A stretch of 64,000 nt of DNA from Pseudomonadota bacterium (GTDB lineage Bacteria > Pseudomonadota > Alphaproteobacteria > Rhizobiales > Xanthobacteraceae): positions 9,338 to 73,337 of the forward strand of contig JAEYAU010000170.1 in the NCBI GenBank assembly GCA_023404705.1, read 5' to 3'. A program made the position numbers and the translations under genes. This document shows, piece after piece, positions 9,188-17,628 of the stretch. The first letter of the stretch is position 1. Each line of letters starts with the position of its first letter. The notes beneath the pieces are model-generated. The model searched no databases and was not told where the DNA came from. It was given only the letters and a program-made list of their open reading frames with translations.

Positions 9188-9637
9188 ATGGCTCTGACCA
9201 TGATGGAGAAGAAGAGCGAGCATGCGGAGAAGACCGCGTGGCCGCAGGCGCTGACCGACGAGTTCAAGCGCGAGGCGCAGCAGAACAATGGCTGCGTCGG
9301 CAGTCACCTTCTCTCGGAAACCGAGGACACGCGCGTGTGGATGATCCGGCTCAAGCCGGGCGAGCGCATCGGCTTCCACCGCCACGTGCTGAACTACTTC
9401 TGGACCGCGGTCGTGCCGGGCCACGGGCGTCAGCACCTGATGGACGGCTCGACCGTCGAGTACACCTATTACGCCGGTGAAACGCGCCACGAGACGTATG
9501 GGCCCGGCGAATACAAGGTGCACGACCTCGAGAATCTCGGCGATGAGGACATGATCTTCATGACGGTCGAGTCGATCAAAGGCAGCGCCAACGCGCCGTT
9601 GCCGATTCCGGATAACGTTCGACTCAAGGCGGCCTGA
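9188..9637 (+). CDS. cupin-domain protein
   Basis: A 149-residue single-cupin protein. A metal-binding-like HRHVLNYFW lies near residue 64, followed by Gly/Pro turns (VVPGHGRQH, YGPGEYKVHDLENLG) of the cupin barrel. ATG 9188 is preceded by GGAGGA at 9178-9183. It is divergent from the dihydroxypyridine-hydroxylase-like gene, so it may act on the same pathway as a dioxygenase, isomerase or binding protein. The family is functionally diverse and I do not assign a reaction. Confidence 0.65.
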   Translation: MALTMMEKKSEHAEKTAWPQALTDEFKREAQQNNGCVGSHLLSETEDTRVWMIRLKPGERIGFHRHVLNYFWTAVVPGHGRQHLMDGSTVEYTYYAGETRHETYGPGEYKVHDLENLGDEDMIFMTVESIKGSANAPLPIPDNVRLKAA

Positions 9638-10074
9638 GTCGGACGACGCGAGCCGCGGGCGCGGATGCGCCCGCGCGCCTTCGCTCTGGCGCGTGCGCTC
9701 GCCGCGCATGTCGACGCTGCACCCGACTGCAACCCGTGACGCAAAAACTGCGAATGATGAGCGCGCCAGCCACGGCCGCGACTCCGTCGCGCGCGCCTGT
9801 CATTTATCCGAAAAGCGCCTCCCGGCGGGCGCCGCAATGCCATTCCGCGAAGCTGTAAATCCGCAGTCCTTCCTGAGCGTTAGCTCAAAAGATCATCTGC
9901 GAATTATTTTCGCTTGCATCTTGGCATACCTTATTATTCATAATTGGACTTGCAGAAGGGCAGTAGCCCACACCTGTAAGTAGCGAAGGGGGACGAACGA
10001 CCTTACGCTGCACGCGGCAAGACCGGCAACCAAAGACCGGTCTCGAGGAAACGAACCCAACGGGAGAGAAACGC
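9638..10074. other. 437-base intergenic region upstream of tctC
   Basis: No gene was recognised here. Most of it is GC-rich, but about 9860-9950 is an AT-rich island that stands out from its surroundings. Within it, TTGCAT at 9914-9919 and CATAAT at 9939-9944 form a possible sigma-70-type promoter with a 19-base spacer, longer than optimal. A GACCGG...CCGGTC mini-palindrome lies close to the tctC start. The region probably holds the promoter of the tctCBA genes. Confidence 0.4.
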
Positions 10075-11097
10075 ATGACACGTCCCAATTGTCTCTTCGG
10101 CCTTGGCGCGGCTGCCGCGCTCGGGACTGCGCTCGTGGTTGGCACCGCGGCTCCGTCGCTCGCGGCCTGGGAGCCGACGCGCCCGGTCGAGATCATCGTG
10201 CCGGCCGGCACCGGCGGCGGCGCCGACCAGATGGCCCGCGTCATCCAGGGCATCATCAGCAAGCACGGGCTGATGAAGCAGTCGATGGTGGTGATCAACA
10301 AGGCAGGCGGCGCAGGCGGCGAAGGCTTCCTCGACGTGAAGGGCTCGCGCGGCAACCCCCACAAGCTGGTGATCACGCTCTCCAACCTGTTCACCACGCC
10401 GCTCGGCACCGGCATTCCGTTCAGCTGGAAGGACCTCACCCCGGTCGCCATGATGGCGCTCGACGAGTTCGTGCTCTGGGTCAACGCCGAGAAGCCCTAC
10501 AAGACCGTCAAAGAGTATGTTGACGCCGTCAAAGCGGGATCTCCCGGGCAGTTCAAGATGGGCGGCACGGGCTCGAAGCAGGAAGACCAGATCATCACGG
10601 TCGCGGTCGAGAAGGCCGCCGGTATCAAGTTCACCTACATCCCGTTCCGCGGCGGCGGCGAGGTCGCGGTGCAGCTCGTCGGCAATCACGTCGACTCCAC
10701 GGTCAACAATCCGATCGAGGCGGTGGCGCAGTGGCGCGCCGACAAGGTGCGGCCGCTCTGCGTGTTCGACGGCAAGCCGCTCGACTACAAGGAGAAGGTC
10801 GCGGGCGACAAGACCTGGGCCGACATCCCGACCTGCAAGTCGCAGGGCCTCGACATGGAATACCTGATGCTGCGCGGCATCTTCATGCCGGCCGGCGTCA
10901 CCAAGGAGCAGGTCGACTATTACGTCGAGCTGCTGAAGAAGGTGCGTGAGACGCCCGAGTGGCAGAAACTCATGAACGACGGCGCCTTCAATCAGACCTT
11001 CATGACCGGCGAGCAATACGCCAAGTGGGTCGAGAACGAAGAGAAGCGCCATCAGGAGCTCATGAAGGGCGCCGGCTTCCTCGCCTCCGGCAACTGA
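10075..11097 (+). CDS. tctC: tripartite tricarboxylate transporter substrate-binding protein (TctC/Bug family)
   Basis: A 340-residue periplasmic solute receptor. The signal peptide runs to about residue 31 (ending PSLAAWEP), and the mature start WEPTRPVEIIVPAGTGGGADQMAR is typical of the Bug family, which binds carboxylates through a helix-loop rich in Gly and Ala. GGGAGAG precedes the ATG. TctB and TctA follow on the same strand, so the complete secondary transporter is encoded together. Because oxalate genes come next, a dicarboxylate or oxalate ligand is a reasonable guess. Confidence 0.88.
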   Translation: MTRPNCLFGLGAAAALGTALVVGTAAPSLAAWEPTRPVEIIVPAGTGGGADQMARVIQGIISKHGLMKQSMVVINKAGGAGGEGFLDVKGSRGNPHKLVITLSNLFTTPLGTGIPFSWKDLTPVAMMALDEFVLWVNAEKPYKTVKEYVDAVKAGSPGQFKMGGTGSKQEDQIITVAVEKAAGIKFTYIPFRGGGEVAVQLVGNHVDSTVNNPIEAVAQWRADKVRPLCVFDGKPLDYKEKVAGDKTWADIPTCKSQGLDMEYLMLRGIFMPAGVTKEQVDYYVELLKKVRETPEWQKLMNDGAFNQTFMTGEQYAKWVENEEKRHQELMKGAGFLASGN

Positions 11098-11202
11098 GCC
11101 GAAACATCGTCGCGCCGCCGGCGGAGATGATCCGCCGGCCGCACCCCTGCGCGTCCGCGAGCGGATGCGACGCGCCCTGAGCGGACCTCACGGGAGGATC
11201 AT

Positions 11203-11709
11203 TTGACCGACAATACGCATCCGGCCGCCGAAGGCGGTCCCTCGCAACGGGCCGTCGAGATCGGCGTCTGCCTTTTCACGGGCCTCCTCGGCGCCATCGT
11301 CATCATCGGCAGCCTGCAGGTCGGTGTGAACTGGGGCGTCGAAGGGCCGAAGGCCGGATTCTTTCCGTTCTATATCGGGCTCATCATCGTGGGCGGCACG
11401 ATCGTCAATCTGGTGACGGTCCTGCTCGCGGGCCGCTCGGAGGCGAAGTTCGCCGAGTGGGGACAGCTGCGCCAGGTCATGTCGGTCGTGATCCCGACCG
11501 CGATCTACGTCTCGGTCGTCACCTATACGGGCATCTATCTCGCCTCCATGGTGCTGATCGGCTTCTTCATGAAATGGCTCGGCCGCTACAGCTGGCTCAT
11601 GGTCGCGCTGATCGCGATCGGAGTCCCGGTCGCGGCCTATCTGATGTTCGAGAAGTGGTTCCTGGTTCCGCTCCCGAAGGGGCCGATCGAGGACTTCCTG
11701 GGTCTGTAA
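11203..11709 (+). CDS. tctB: tripartite tricarboxylate transporter small membrane subunit TctB
   Basis: A 168-residue membrane protein with about four hydrophobic helices, in the usual position between TctC and TctA. The start is a TTG at 11203 supported by GGGAGG at 11192-11197, 5 bases upstream. Features such as GAIVIIGSLQVGVNW and EGPKAGFFPFYIGL match the TctB pattern. It forms the inner-membrane transporter with TctA and is driven by a sodium or proton gradient in known systems. Confidence 0.85.
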   Translation: MTDNTHPAAEGGPSQRAVEIGVCLFTGLLGAIVIIGSLQVGVNWGVEGPKAGFFPFYIGLIIVGGTIVNLVTVLLAGRSEAKFAEWGQLRQVMSVVIPTAIYVSVVTYTGIYLASMVLIGFFMKWLGRYSWLMVALIAIGVPVAAYLMFEKWFLVPLPKGPIEDFLGL

Positions 11710-11767
11710 TTCCGTTTGGGGGAAGTGCGGCGCGGCGTTGAACGCCGTCGACCGTGAGGGCAAGCAC

Positions 11768-13276
11768 ATGGAAGAAATCGCCAATCTGTTTCATGGTTTC
11801 GCGGTCGTCCTGCAACCGTTCAACATCGTCGTGATGATTGTCGGCATCCTGCTCGGCGTCATCATCGGTGTGCTGCCGGGCCTCGGCGGAGCGAACGGCG
11901 TGGCGATCCTGCTGCCGCTCACCTTCTCGATGTCGCCGACCTCGGCGATCATCATGCTCTCCTGCATCTACTGGGGCGCCCTGTTCGGCGGCGCCATCAC
12001 GTCGGTGCTGTTCAACATTCCGGGCGAACCATGGTCCGTCGCAACGACATTCGACGGGCATCCCATGGCGCAGAAGGGCAAGGCCGGTGAGGCGCTGACC
12101 GCGGCCTTCACGTCCTCGTTCGTCGGCGCGCTGTTCGCCGTCATCATGATCACGCTGGTGGCGCCGCTGGTCGCGCGCTTCGCGCTGCAGTTCGGGCCGG
12201 CCGAGAAGTTCTCGGTGTACTTCCTGGCCTTCTGCAGCTTCATCGGCATGAGCAAGGAGCCGCCATCGAAGACCGTTGTGTCGATGATGATCGGCTTCGC
12301 GCTCGCGGCGGTCGGCCTCGATCAGGTCACGGGCCAGCTGCGCCTCACCTTCGGCATCACCGAGCTGCTCACCGGCTTCGACTTCCTGATCGCGGTGATC
12401 GGCCTGTTCGGTATCGGCGAGATCCTGCTCACGATGGAAGAGGGGCTCGCATTCCGCGGCAAGGCCGCGACCATCAATCCCAAGGTCGTGTTCCAGACCT
12501 GGGCGGAGCTGCCGCGCTACTGGGTGACGTCGCTGCGCTCCTGCATCATCGGCTGCTGGATGGGCATCACGCCCGCAGGCGCGACGCCCGCGTCGTTCAT
12601 GAGCTACGGCATCGCCAAGCGCGTCTCCAAGCAGGGGCACAATTTCGGCAAGGGCGAGATCGAGGGTGTGGTCGCGCCCGAGACGGCTGCTCACGCAGCG
12701 GGCACCTCGGCGCTGCTGCCGATGCTCTCCCTCGGCGTGCCGGGCTCGCCCACCGCGGCGGTGCTGCTCGGCGGCCTGCTGATCTGGGGCCTGCAGCCCG
12801 GACCCATGCTGTTCGTGGAGCAGAAGGAGTTCGTCTGGGGCCTGATCGCCTCGATGTATCTCGGCAACCTCGTCGGCCTCATCCTGGTGCTCACTTGCGT
12901 GCCGCTGCTCGCCGCGATCCTGCGCATTCCCTTCAGCATCATCGCGCCGGTCATCCTGGTGATCTGCGCCATCGGCGCCTACACGGTGCACAACAGCGCC
13001 TTCGACGTGATCCTGATGTTCGTCTTCGGCATCCTCGGCTACGTGCTGAAGAAGACGAACTACCCGCTCGCGCCGCTGGTGCTCGCGATCGTGCTTGGCG
13101 ACAAGGCCGAGGAATCGTTCCGCCAGGCGCTGTTGTCGTCGCAGGGCAGCCTCACCGTGTTCTGGTCGAACGGACTCGTCAGCACGATCATGGCGCTCGG
13201 CCTCATCTCGCTGTTCTGGCCGCTCCTGCACACCGCGTGGTCACGCATGCGCGGCTCGGCGGTCACCGCGGCTTGA
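11768..13276 (+). CDS. tctA: tripartite tricarboxylate transporter large membrane subunit TctA
   Basis: This 502-residue polytopic permease has the conserved TctA motifs GVLPGLGGANGVAILLPLTF and GVPGSPTAAVLLGGLLIWGLQPGP. ATG 11768 was preferred over an in-frame TTG at 11738 because it gives the family length and is preceded by GAGGG. It ends 124 bases before the GntR regulator gene. There is no clear terminator in that interval, so the boundary with the oxalate genes is not sharp. Confidence 0.9.
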   Translation: MEEIANLFHGFAVVLQPFNIVVMIVGILLGVIIGVLPGLGGANGVAILLPLTFSMSPTSAIIMLSCIYWGALFGGAITSVLFNIPGEPWSVATTFDGHPMAQKGKAGEALTAAFTSSFVGALFAVIMITLVAPLVARFALQFGPAEKFSVYFLAFCSFIGMSKEPPSKTVVSMMIGFALAAVGLDQVTGQLRLTFGITELLTGFDFLIAVIGLFGIGEILLTMEEGLAFRGKAATINPKVVFQTWAELPRYWVTSLRSCIIGCWMGITPAGATPASFMSYGIAKRVSKQGHNFGKGEIEGVVAPETAAHAAGTSALLPMLSLGVPGSPTAAVLLGGLLIWGLQPGPMLFVEQKEFVWGLIASMYLGNLVGLILVLTCVPLLAAILRIPFSIIAPVILVICAIGAYTVHNSAFDVILMFVFGILGYVLKKTNYPLAPLVLAIVLGDKAEESFRQALLSSQGSLTVFWSNGLVSTIMALGLISLFWPLLHTAWSRMRGSAVTAA

Positions 13277-13326
13277 CGCACGCATGTGACGCAGGGAAAG
13301 CCTGTGCCCCAAGCAGAGCTAGGGTC

Positions 13327-13355
13327 TTGATCGTGTATCAGGCATTATGTATACC
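13327..13355 (+). promoter_or_regulatory. putative promoter and GTATAC operator of the GntR gene
   Basis: TTGATC at 13327-13332 and TATACC at 13350-13355 are separated by 17 bases, a good sigma-70-like arrangement. The palindrome GTATAC at 13349-13354 overlaps the -10 element, and a related half GTATCA lies 12 bases upstream. FCD-type GntR regulators commonly bind sites built on GTATAC or GT-N-AC, so autoregulation is plausible. If this promoter is real, the start codon is ATG 13401, not ATG 13347. Confidence 0.4.
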
Positions 13356-13400
13356 AGATGCATCCGGCCGTTGCCGGGTGCTCGCCTTCCGGGATCGCCC

Positions 13401-14120
13401 ATGACGTCCATTCCGCCTCGTGCCCGATCCGAAGCGACCGCACGCATCGTCGTGCCGCCGCTCGAGGACACGTCCACCTTCGCGGACCGCGCCTATATGG
13501 CGCTCAAGGACGTCATCGTCGGGCTCAATGTCTACGAGCAGCCCGGCGAGGTGCGGCTCGACGAGCGGCAGCTCGCGCAGGACCTCGGCATCAGCCGCAC
13601 GCCGGTGCGCGAGGCGATGGCCCAGCTCGAGCGCGAGGGCTTCGTGCGCTCGGTGCCGCGGCGCGGCATCTATGTGGTGCGCAAGACCAAGCGCGAAGTG
13701 ATCGAGATGATCCATGCCTGGGCCGCGCTCGAGAGCATGGCGGCGCGGCTGATCACGCAGAACGCGGCGGACGACAGCATCTCGATGCTGCGCTCGATGT
13801 TCACGACCTTCGAGAACGGCCAGCTGCACGCCAAGCTGGACGAGTATTCCGAGGTCAACATCGAATTCCATCAGACCATCATTCGCATGAGCCAGAACCG
13901 CGTGCTCATGGATCTCGCGGCCAACCTGTTCCTGCACATGCGCATGATCCGGCGAAAGACGATCGCCGAGAAGGATCGCGTCGATCGCTCGATCCGCGAC
14001 CACTTGAACATCATCGAGGCGCTGGAGGCCCGCGACACGGAGCGGGCCGAGGACCTCGTGCGCAATCACGCGCTCGGCCTCGCCGATCACGTGTCGCGCT
14101 ACGCCGATTATCTCGACTAA
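13401..14120 (+). CDS. GntR-family transcriptional regulator (FCD subfamily)
   Basis: A 239-residue regulator. The winged-helix N-terminal domain shows LAQDLGISRTPVREAMAQLEREG and RRGIYV, followed by an alpha-helical FCD ligand-binding domain (roughly residues 95-235) with the metal-site-like EFHQTI and a late RNHALGL. It lies 23 bases before oxalyl-CoA decarboxylase on the same strand. It is therefore the likely controller of the oxalate genes, and perhaps of the transporter upstream, responding to an acid such as oxalate or formate. The start is ambiguous: ATG 13347 is in frame but lies inside the putative promoter. Confidence 0.82.
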   Translation: MTSIPPRARSEATARIVVPPLEDTSTFADRAYMALKDVIVGLNVYEQPGEVRLDERQLAQDLGISRTPVREAMAQLEREGFVRSVPRRGIYVVRKTKREVIEMIHAWAALESMAARLITQNAADDSISMLRSMFTTFENGQLHAKLDEYSEVNIEFHQTIIRMSQNRVLMDLAANLFLHMRMIRRKTIAEKDRVDRSIRDHLNIIEALEARDTERAEDLVRNHALGLADHVSRYADYLD

Positions 14121-14143
14121 CCAAGAAGATTGAGGGGAAGCTC

Positions 14144-15880
14144 ATGTCCGACGCCGCACTGAAAACCAAGCCCGAAGCCGCGGGCGCCGAGCCGGAGCTG
14201 ACCGACGGCTTTCACCTCATCATCGACGCGCTCAAGCTCAACGGCGTGAAGACGATCTATGGCGTGCCCGGAATCCCGATCACGGATTTCGGTCGCATGG
14301 CGCAGGCCTCGGGCATTCGCGTGCTCTCGTTCCGCCACGAGCAGAACGCCGGCTATGCGGCCTCGATCGCCGGCTTCCTGACGAAGCAGCCGGGCATCTG
14401 CCTCACGGTCTCGGCGCCGGGCTTCCTCAACGGCCTCAATGCGCTCGCGCATGCGACCACCAACTGCTTCCCGATGATCCTGATCTCGGGCTCGTCGGAG
14501 CGTGAGATCGTCGACCTGCAGCAGGGCGACTACGAGGAGATGGATCAGCTCGCGATCGCCAAGCCCCTGTGCAAGGCCGCCTACCGCGTGCTGCACGCGC
14601 AGGACATCGGCATCGGCATCGCACGCGCGATCCGCGCCGCGGTCTCGGGTCGTCCGGGCGGCGTCTATCTCGATCTGCCCGCGAAGCTGTTCGGCCAGGT
14701 CATGGATGCCGAGGCCGGCCGCAAGTCGCTCGTGAAGGTGATCGACGGAGCTCCCGCGCAGATCCCGGCGCCGGCTTCGATCAAGCGCGCGCTCGAGGTG
14801 CTCAAGGGCGCCAAGCGTCCGCTGATCATTCTCGGCAAGGGCGCGGCCTACGCGCAGGCGGACGAGCAGATTAGGACGCTGGTCGAGACCCTCGGCGTGC
14901 CGTTCCTGCAGATGAGCATGGCGAAGGGCCTGCTGCCGGACACGCACGACCTTTCGGCCGGCGCGGCGCGCTCGACCGTGCTCAAGGACTCCGACGTCGT
15001 GATGCTGATCGGCGCCCGCCTCAACTGGCTGCTCTCGCACGGCAAGGGCAAGACGTGGGGCAGCGAGCCCAAAAAGTTCATCCAGATCGACATCGAGCCG
15101 AAGGAGATGGACTCCAACGTCGAGATCGCGGCCCCCGTGGTCGGCGACATCGGCTCGTGCGTGGCGGCGCTGCTCGACAATCTCGACAGCAAGTTCCCGA
15201 AGGCGCCGGCCGACTGGGTCGGCACCGTGAAGGCGAAGCGGGACGAGAATATCGCCAAAATGGCGCCGAAGCTGATGAAGAACACGGCGCCGATGGACTT
15301 CCACGGCGCGCTCGGCGCGCTGCGCACCATCGTCAAGAACCGGCCCGACGCGATCCTGGTCAACGAGGGCGCCAATACCCTCGACCTCGCCCGCGGCGTC
15401 ATCGACATGTACCAGCCGCGCAAGCGCCTCGATGTGGGCACCTGGGGCGTGATGGGCATCGGCATGGGCTATGCGATCGGGGCCGCGGTCGAGACCGGCA
15501 AGCCGGTGCTCGCGGTCGAGGGCGACTCGGCTTTCGGCTTCTCGGGCATGGAGGTCGAGACGATCTGCCGCTACAACCTGCCGGTCTGCATCGTCATCTT
15601 CAACAATAGCGGCATCTATCGCGGCACCGACGTCAATCCGAACGGTACCGATCCGGCCACAACCGTGTTCGTGCGCGATGCGCGCTACGACAAGATGATG
15701 GAAGCCTTCGGCGGCGTCGGCGTGAACGTGACGACGCCGGACGAGCTCAGCCGCGCCGTCAACGCCGCTATGGATTCGGGCAAGCCGACGCTCATCAACG
15801 CGGTGATCGATCCGGCGGCCGGCAGCGAGAGCGGCCGTATCGGCAACCTCAATCCGCAGAGCGCGCTGAAGAAGAAATGA
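14144..15880 (+). CDS. oxc: oxalyl-CoA decarboxylase
   Basis: A 578-residue thiamine-diphosphate enzyme converting oxalyl-CoA to formyl-CoA and CO2 in the cytoplasm. The activating Glu is E66 in FRHEQNAGYAAS, the central domain includes ARLNWLLSHGK typical of Oxc, and the cofactor motif runs from GDSAFGF (about 460) to FNNSGIYRG. The length is close to the 568-residue Oxalobacter enzyme. Formyl-CoA transferase follows 82 bases downstream, confirming the pathway and distinguishing it from 2-hydroxyacyl-CoA lyase, a close relative. Confidence 0.93.
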   Translation: MSDAALKTKPEAAGAEPELTDGFHLIIDALKLNGVKTIYGVPGIPITDFGRMAQASGIRVLSFRHEQNAGYAASIAGFLTKQPGICLTVSAPGFLNGLNALAHATTNCFPMILISGSSEREIVDLQQGDYEEMDQLAIAKPLCKAAYRVLHAQDIGIGIARAIRAAVSGRPGGVYLDLPAKLFGQVMDAEAGRKSLVKVIDGAPAQIPAPASIKRALEVLKGAKRPLIILGKGAAYAQADEQIRTLVETLGVPFLQMSMAKGLLPDTHDLSAGAARSTVLKDSDVVMLIGARLNWLLSHGKGKTWGSEPKKFIQIDIEPKEMDSNVEIAAPVVGDIGSCVAALLDNLDSKFPKAPADWVGTVKAKRDENIAKMAPKLMKNTAPMDFHGALGALRTIVKNRPDAILVNEGANTLDLARGVIDMYQPRKRLDVGTWGVMGIGMGYAIGAAVETGKPVLAVEGDSAFGFSGMEVETICRYNLPVCIVIFNNSGIYRGTDVNPNGTDPATTVFVRDARYDKMMEAFGGVGVNVTTPDELSRAVNAAMDSGKPTLINAVIDPAAGSESGRIGNLNPQSALKKK

Positions 15881-15962
15881 TCCGGGCCTAGCCCGGAGCC
15901 GAGTTCAGTTTGATCCGGCCGCGCAACGTCGCGCCGGGAGTGAGGATCAGGGAGAGCAGCCG

Positions 15963-17462
15963 ATGGCCGCACGTAAGTCGTCGAAGTCCAAGAAGCCCGC
16001 AAAGAAGCCGGTCGCGAAAGCGAGCACGAAAGCAAGCGTGAAGAGCAAGGTCGTGAAGGCCGCCAGCCGCGTCGTGAAGGCCGCCAAGAAGGCGCCGAAG
16101 AAGGTCGTGAAAGCGGCCCTCAAGGCGGTCGGCAGCAACGGCAACGGTCTGCCGAAGCCCTCGAGCAGGCCGTTCGGCCAAGCCGGCAAGGCGCTCGACG
16201 GCGTGCGCGTCCTCGACTTCACGCATGTGCAGTCGGGTCCGACCTGCACCCAGCTCCTCGCCTATATGGGCGCGGACGTGATCAAGGTGGAGCGTCCCGG
16301 CGTCGGCGACATCACGCGCGGCCAGCTGCGCGACGTGCCGGGCGCGGACAGCCTCTACTTCACGATGCTCAACGCCAATAAGCGCTCGATCACGATCGAC
16401 TCCAAGCACCCGAAGGGCAAGGAGATCCTCGAGCGGCTGATCAAGCATTGCGACGTGCTGGTCGAGAACTTCGCGCCGGGCGCGCTCGATCGCATGGGGC
16501 TGACCTGGGAGTATATCCACAAGACCAACCCGCGAATGATCGTCGCTTCGGTGAAGGGCTTCGGCCCCGGCCCGTACGAGGACTGCAAGGTCTACGAGAA
16601 CATCGCGCAGTGCGCCGGCGGTTCGGCTTCGACCACGGGCTTCCGCGAGGGCCCGCCGCTGGTCACGGGTTCGCAGATCGGCGACTCGGGCACCGGCCTG
16701 CATCTCGCCTTCGGCATCGTCGCGGCGCTCTATCAGCGCAACCGCACGGGCCGCGGCCAGAAGGTGCTCGCCGCCATGCAGGACGGCGTGCTCAACCTCT
16801 GCCGCGTCAAGCTGCGCGATCAGCAGCGCCTCGCGCACGGCCCGCTCAAGGAGTACAGCCAGTTCGGCGAGGGCGTGCCGTTCGGCAAAGCCGTGCCGCG
16901 TGCTGGCAACGATTCCGGCGGCGGCCAGCCCGGCTGGATCCTGAAGTGCAAGGGCTACGAGAGCGATCCCGACGCCTACATCTACTTCATCACCCAGGCG
17001 CCCGTGTGGGAGAAGATCTGCGACCTCATCGGCAAGCCCGAGTGGAAGACGGATCCCGACTACGCCACGCCGCCCGCGCGGCTGCCGCGCCTCAAGCACA
17101 TCTTCAGCACGATCGAGCAGTGGACCATGACCAAGACCAAGTTCGAGGTCATGGAGCTCTGCAATCCGCTCGACATTCCGGTCGGGCCGATCCTGTCGAT
17201 GAAGGAGATCGCCGAGGATCAGTCGCTGCGCGAGACCGGCACGGTGGTCGAGGTCGATCATCCGGTGCGCGGCAAGTATCTCACGGTCGGCAACCCCGTG
17301 AAGATGTCGGACTCGATCACCGAAGTGGAGCGCTCGCCGCTGCTCGGCGAGCACACCGAGGAGATCCTCAAGCTCCTCGGTTACGGCGGCAAGGAGGTGA
17401 ACGAGATCATGACCTCCGGCGCCACCACGGCACCCGAGAAGCCGAAGGCCGCCGCGGCGTAA
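15963..17462 (+). CDS. frc: formyl-CoA:oxalate CoA-transferase with histone-H1-like N-terminal extension
   Basis: A class III CoA-transferase that exchanges CoA between formyl-CoA and oxalate. From about residue 78 (LDGVRVLDFTHVQSGP) it follows the family; the catalytic Asp is D241 in IGDSGTG, and the Gly loop SGGGQ is at 318-322. The protein has 499 residues against about 428 for known Frc because the first 70 or so residues are almost only Lys, Ala, Val and Ser (for example KKPAKKPVAKAS), like an H1 tail. The codon pattern runs smoothly into the enzyme and GGGAGAG precedes the ATG, so the extension is probably real. It could bind nucleic acid, polyphosphate or PHB granules; this is unproven. 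Confidence 0.92.
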   Translation: MAARKSSKSKKPAKKPVAKASTKASVKSKVVKAASRVVKAAKKAPKKVVKAALKAVGSNGNGLPKPSSRPFGQAGKALDGVRVLDFTHVQSGPTCTQLLAYMGADVIKVERPGVGDITRGQLRDVPGADSLYFTMLNANKRSITIDSKHPKGKEILERLIKHCDVLVENFAPGALDRMGLTWEYIHKTNPRMIVASVKGFGPGPYEDCKVYENIAQCAGGSASTTGFREGPPLVTGSQIGDSGTGLHLAFGIVAALYQRNRTGRGQKVLAAMQDGVLNLCRVKLRDQQRLAHGPLKEYSQFGEGVPFGKAVPRAGNDSGGGQPGWILKCKGYESDPDAYIYFITQAPVWEKICDLIGKPEWKTDPDYATPPARLPRLKHIFSTIEQWTMTKTKFEVMELCNPLDIPVGPILSMKEIAEDQSLRETGTVVEVDHPVRGKYLTVGNPVKMSDSITEVERSPLLGEHTEEILKLLGYGGKEVNEIMTSGATTAPEKPKAAAA

Positions 17463-17477
17463 CACGTCGATGCTGGT

Positions 17478-17612
17478 GGTCATCCCGGGCGACAGGCCGG
17501 ACTTGTCCGGCCGGGAGGCCCGGGATCCATAACCACCACCGGCGCGAAATGGGCACTACAGGGGATATGGATCCCGGCTCGCGCTTGCTTCGCAAGCTTG
17601 GCCGGGATGACG
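17478..17612. repeat. dispersed palindromic repeat, family B (TCATCCCGG ... CCGGGATGA)
   Basis: An inverted-repeat unit between frc and the formyltransferase gene, bounded by TCATCCCGG and CCGGGATGA with inner CCGGGATCCAT and ATGGATCCCGG arms. A related copy is at 41342-41495. It interrupts an otherwise co-directional gene set and could form a strong RNA stem affecting downstream expression. Confidence 0.75.
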
Positions 17613-17628
17613 AGGGAGAAAGCGTCCA

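Noticed and set aside
9921..9940. Possible sigma-54 promoter TTGGCA before tctC
   Set aside because: The -12 GC element is missing at the required spacing, so only a weak sigma-70-like reading was kept.
13347..13400. ATG 13347 as start of the GntR regulator
   Set aside because: It lies on top of the predicted -10 element and lacks a ribosome site; ATG 13401 gives the usual N-terminus.
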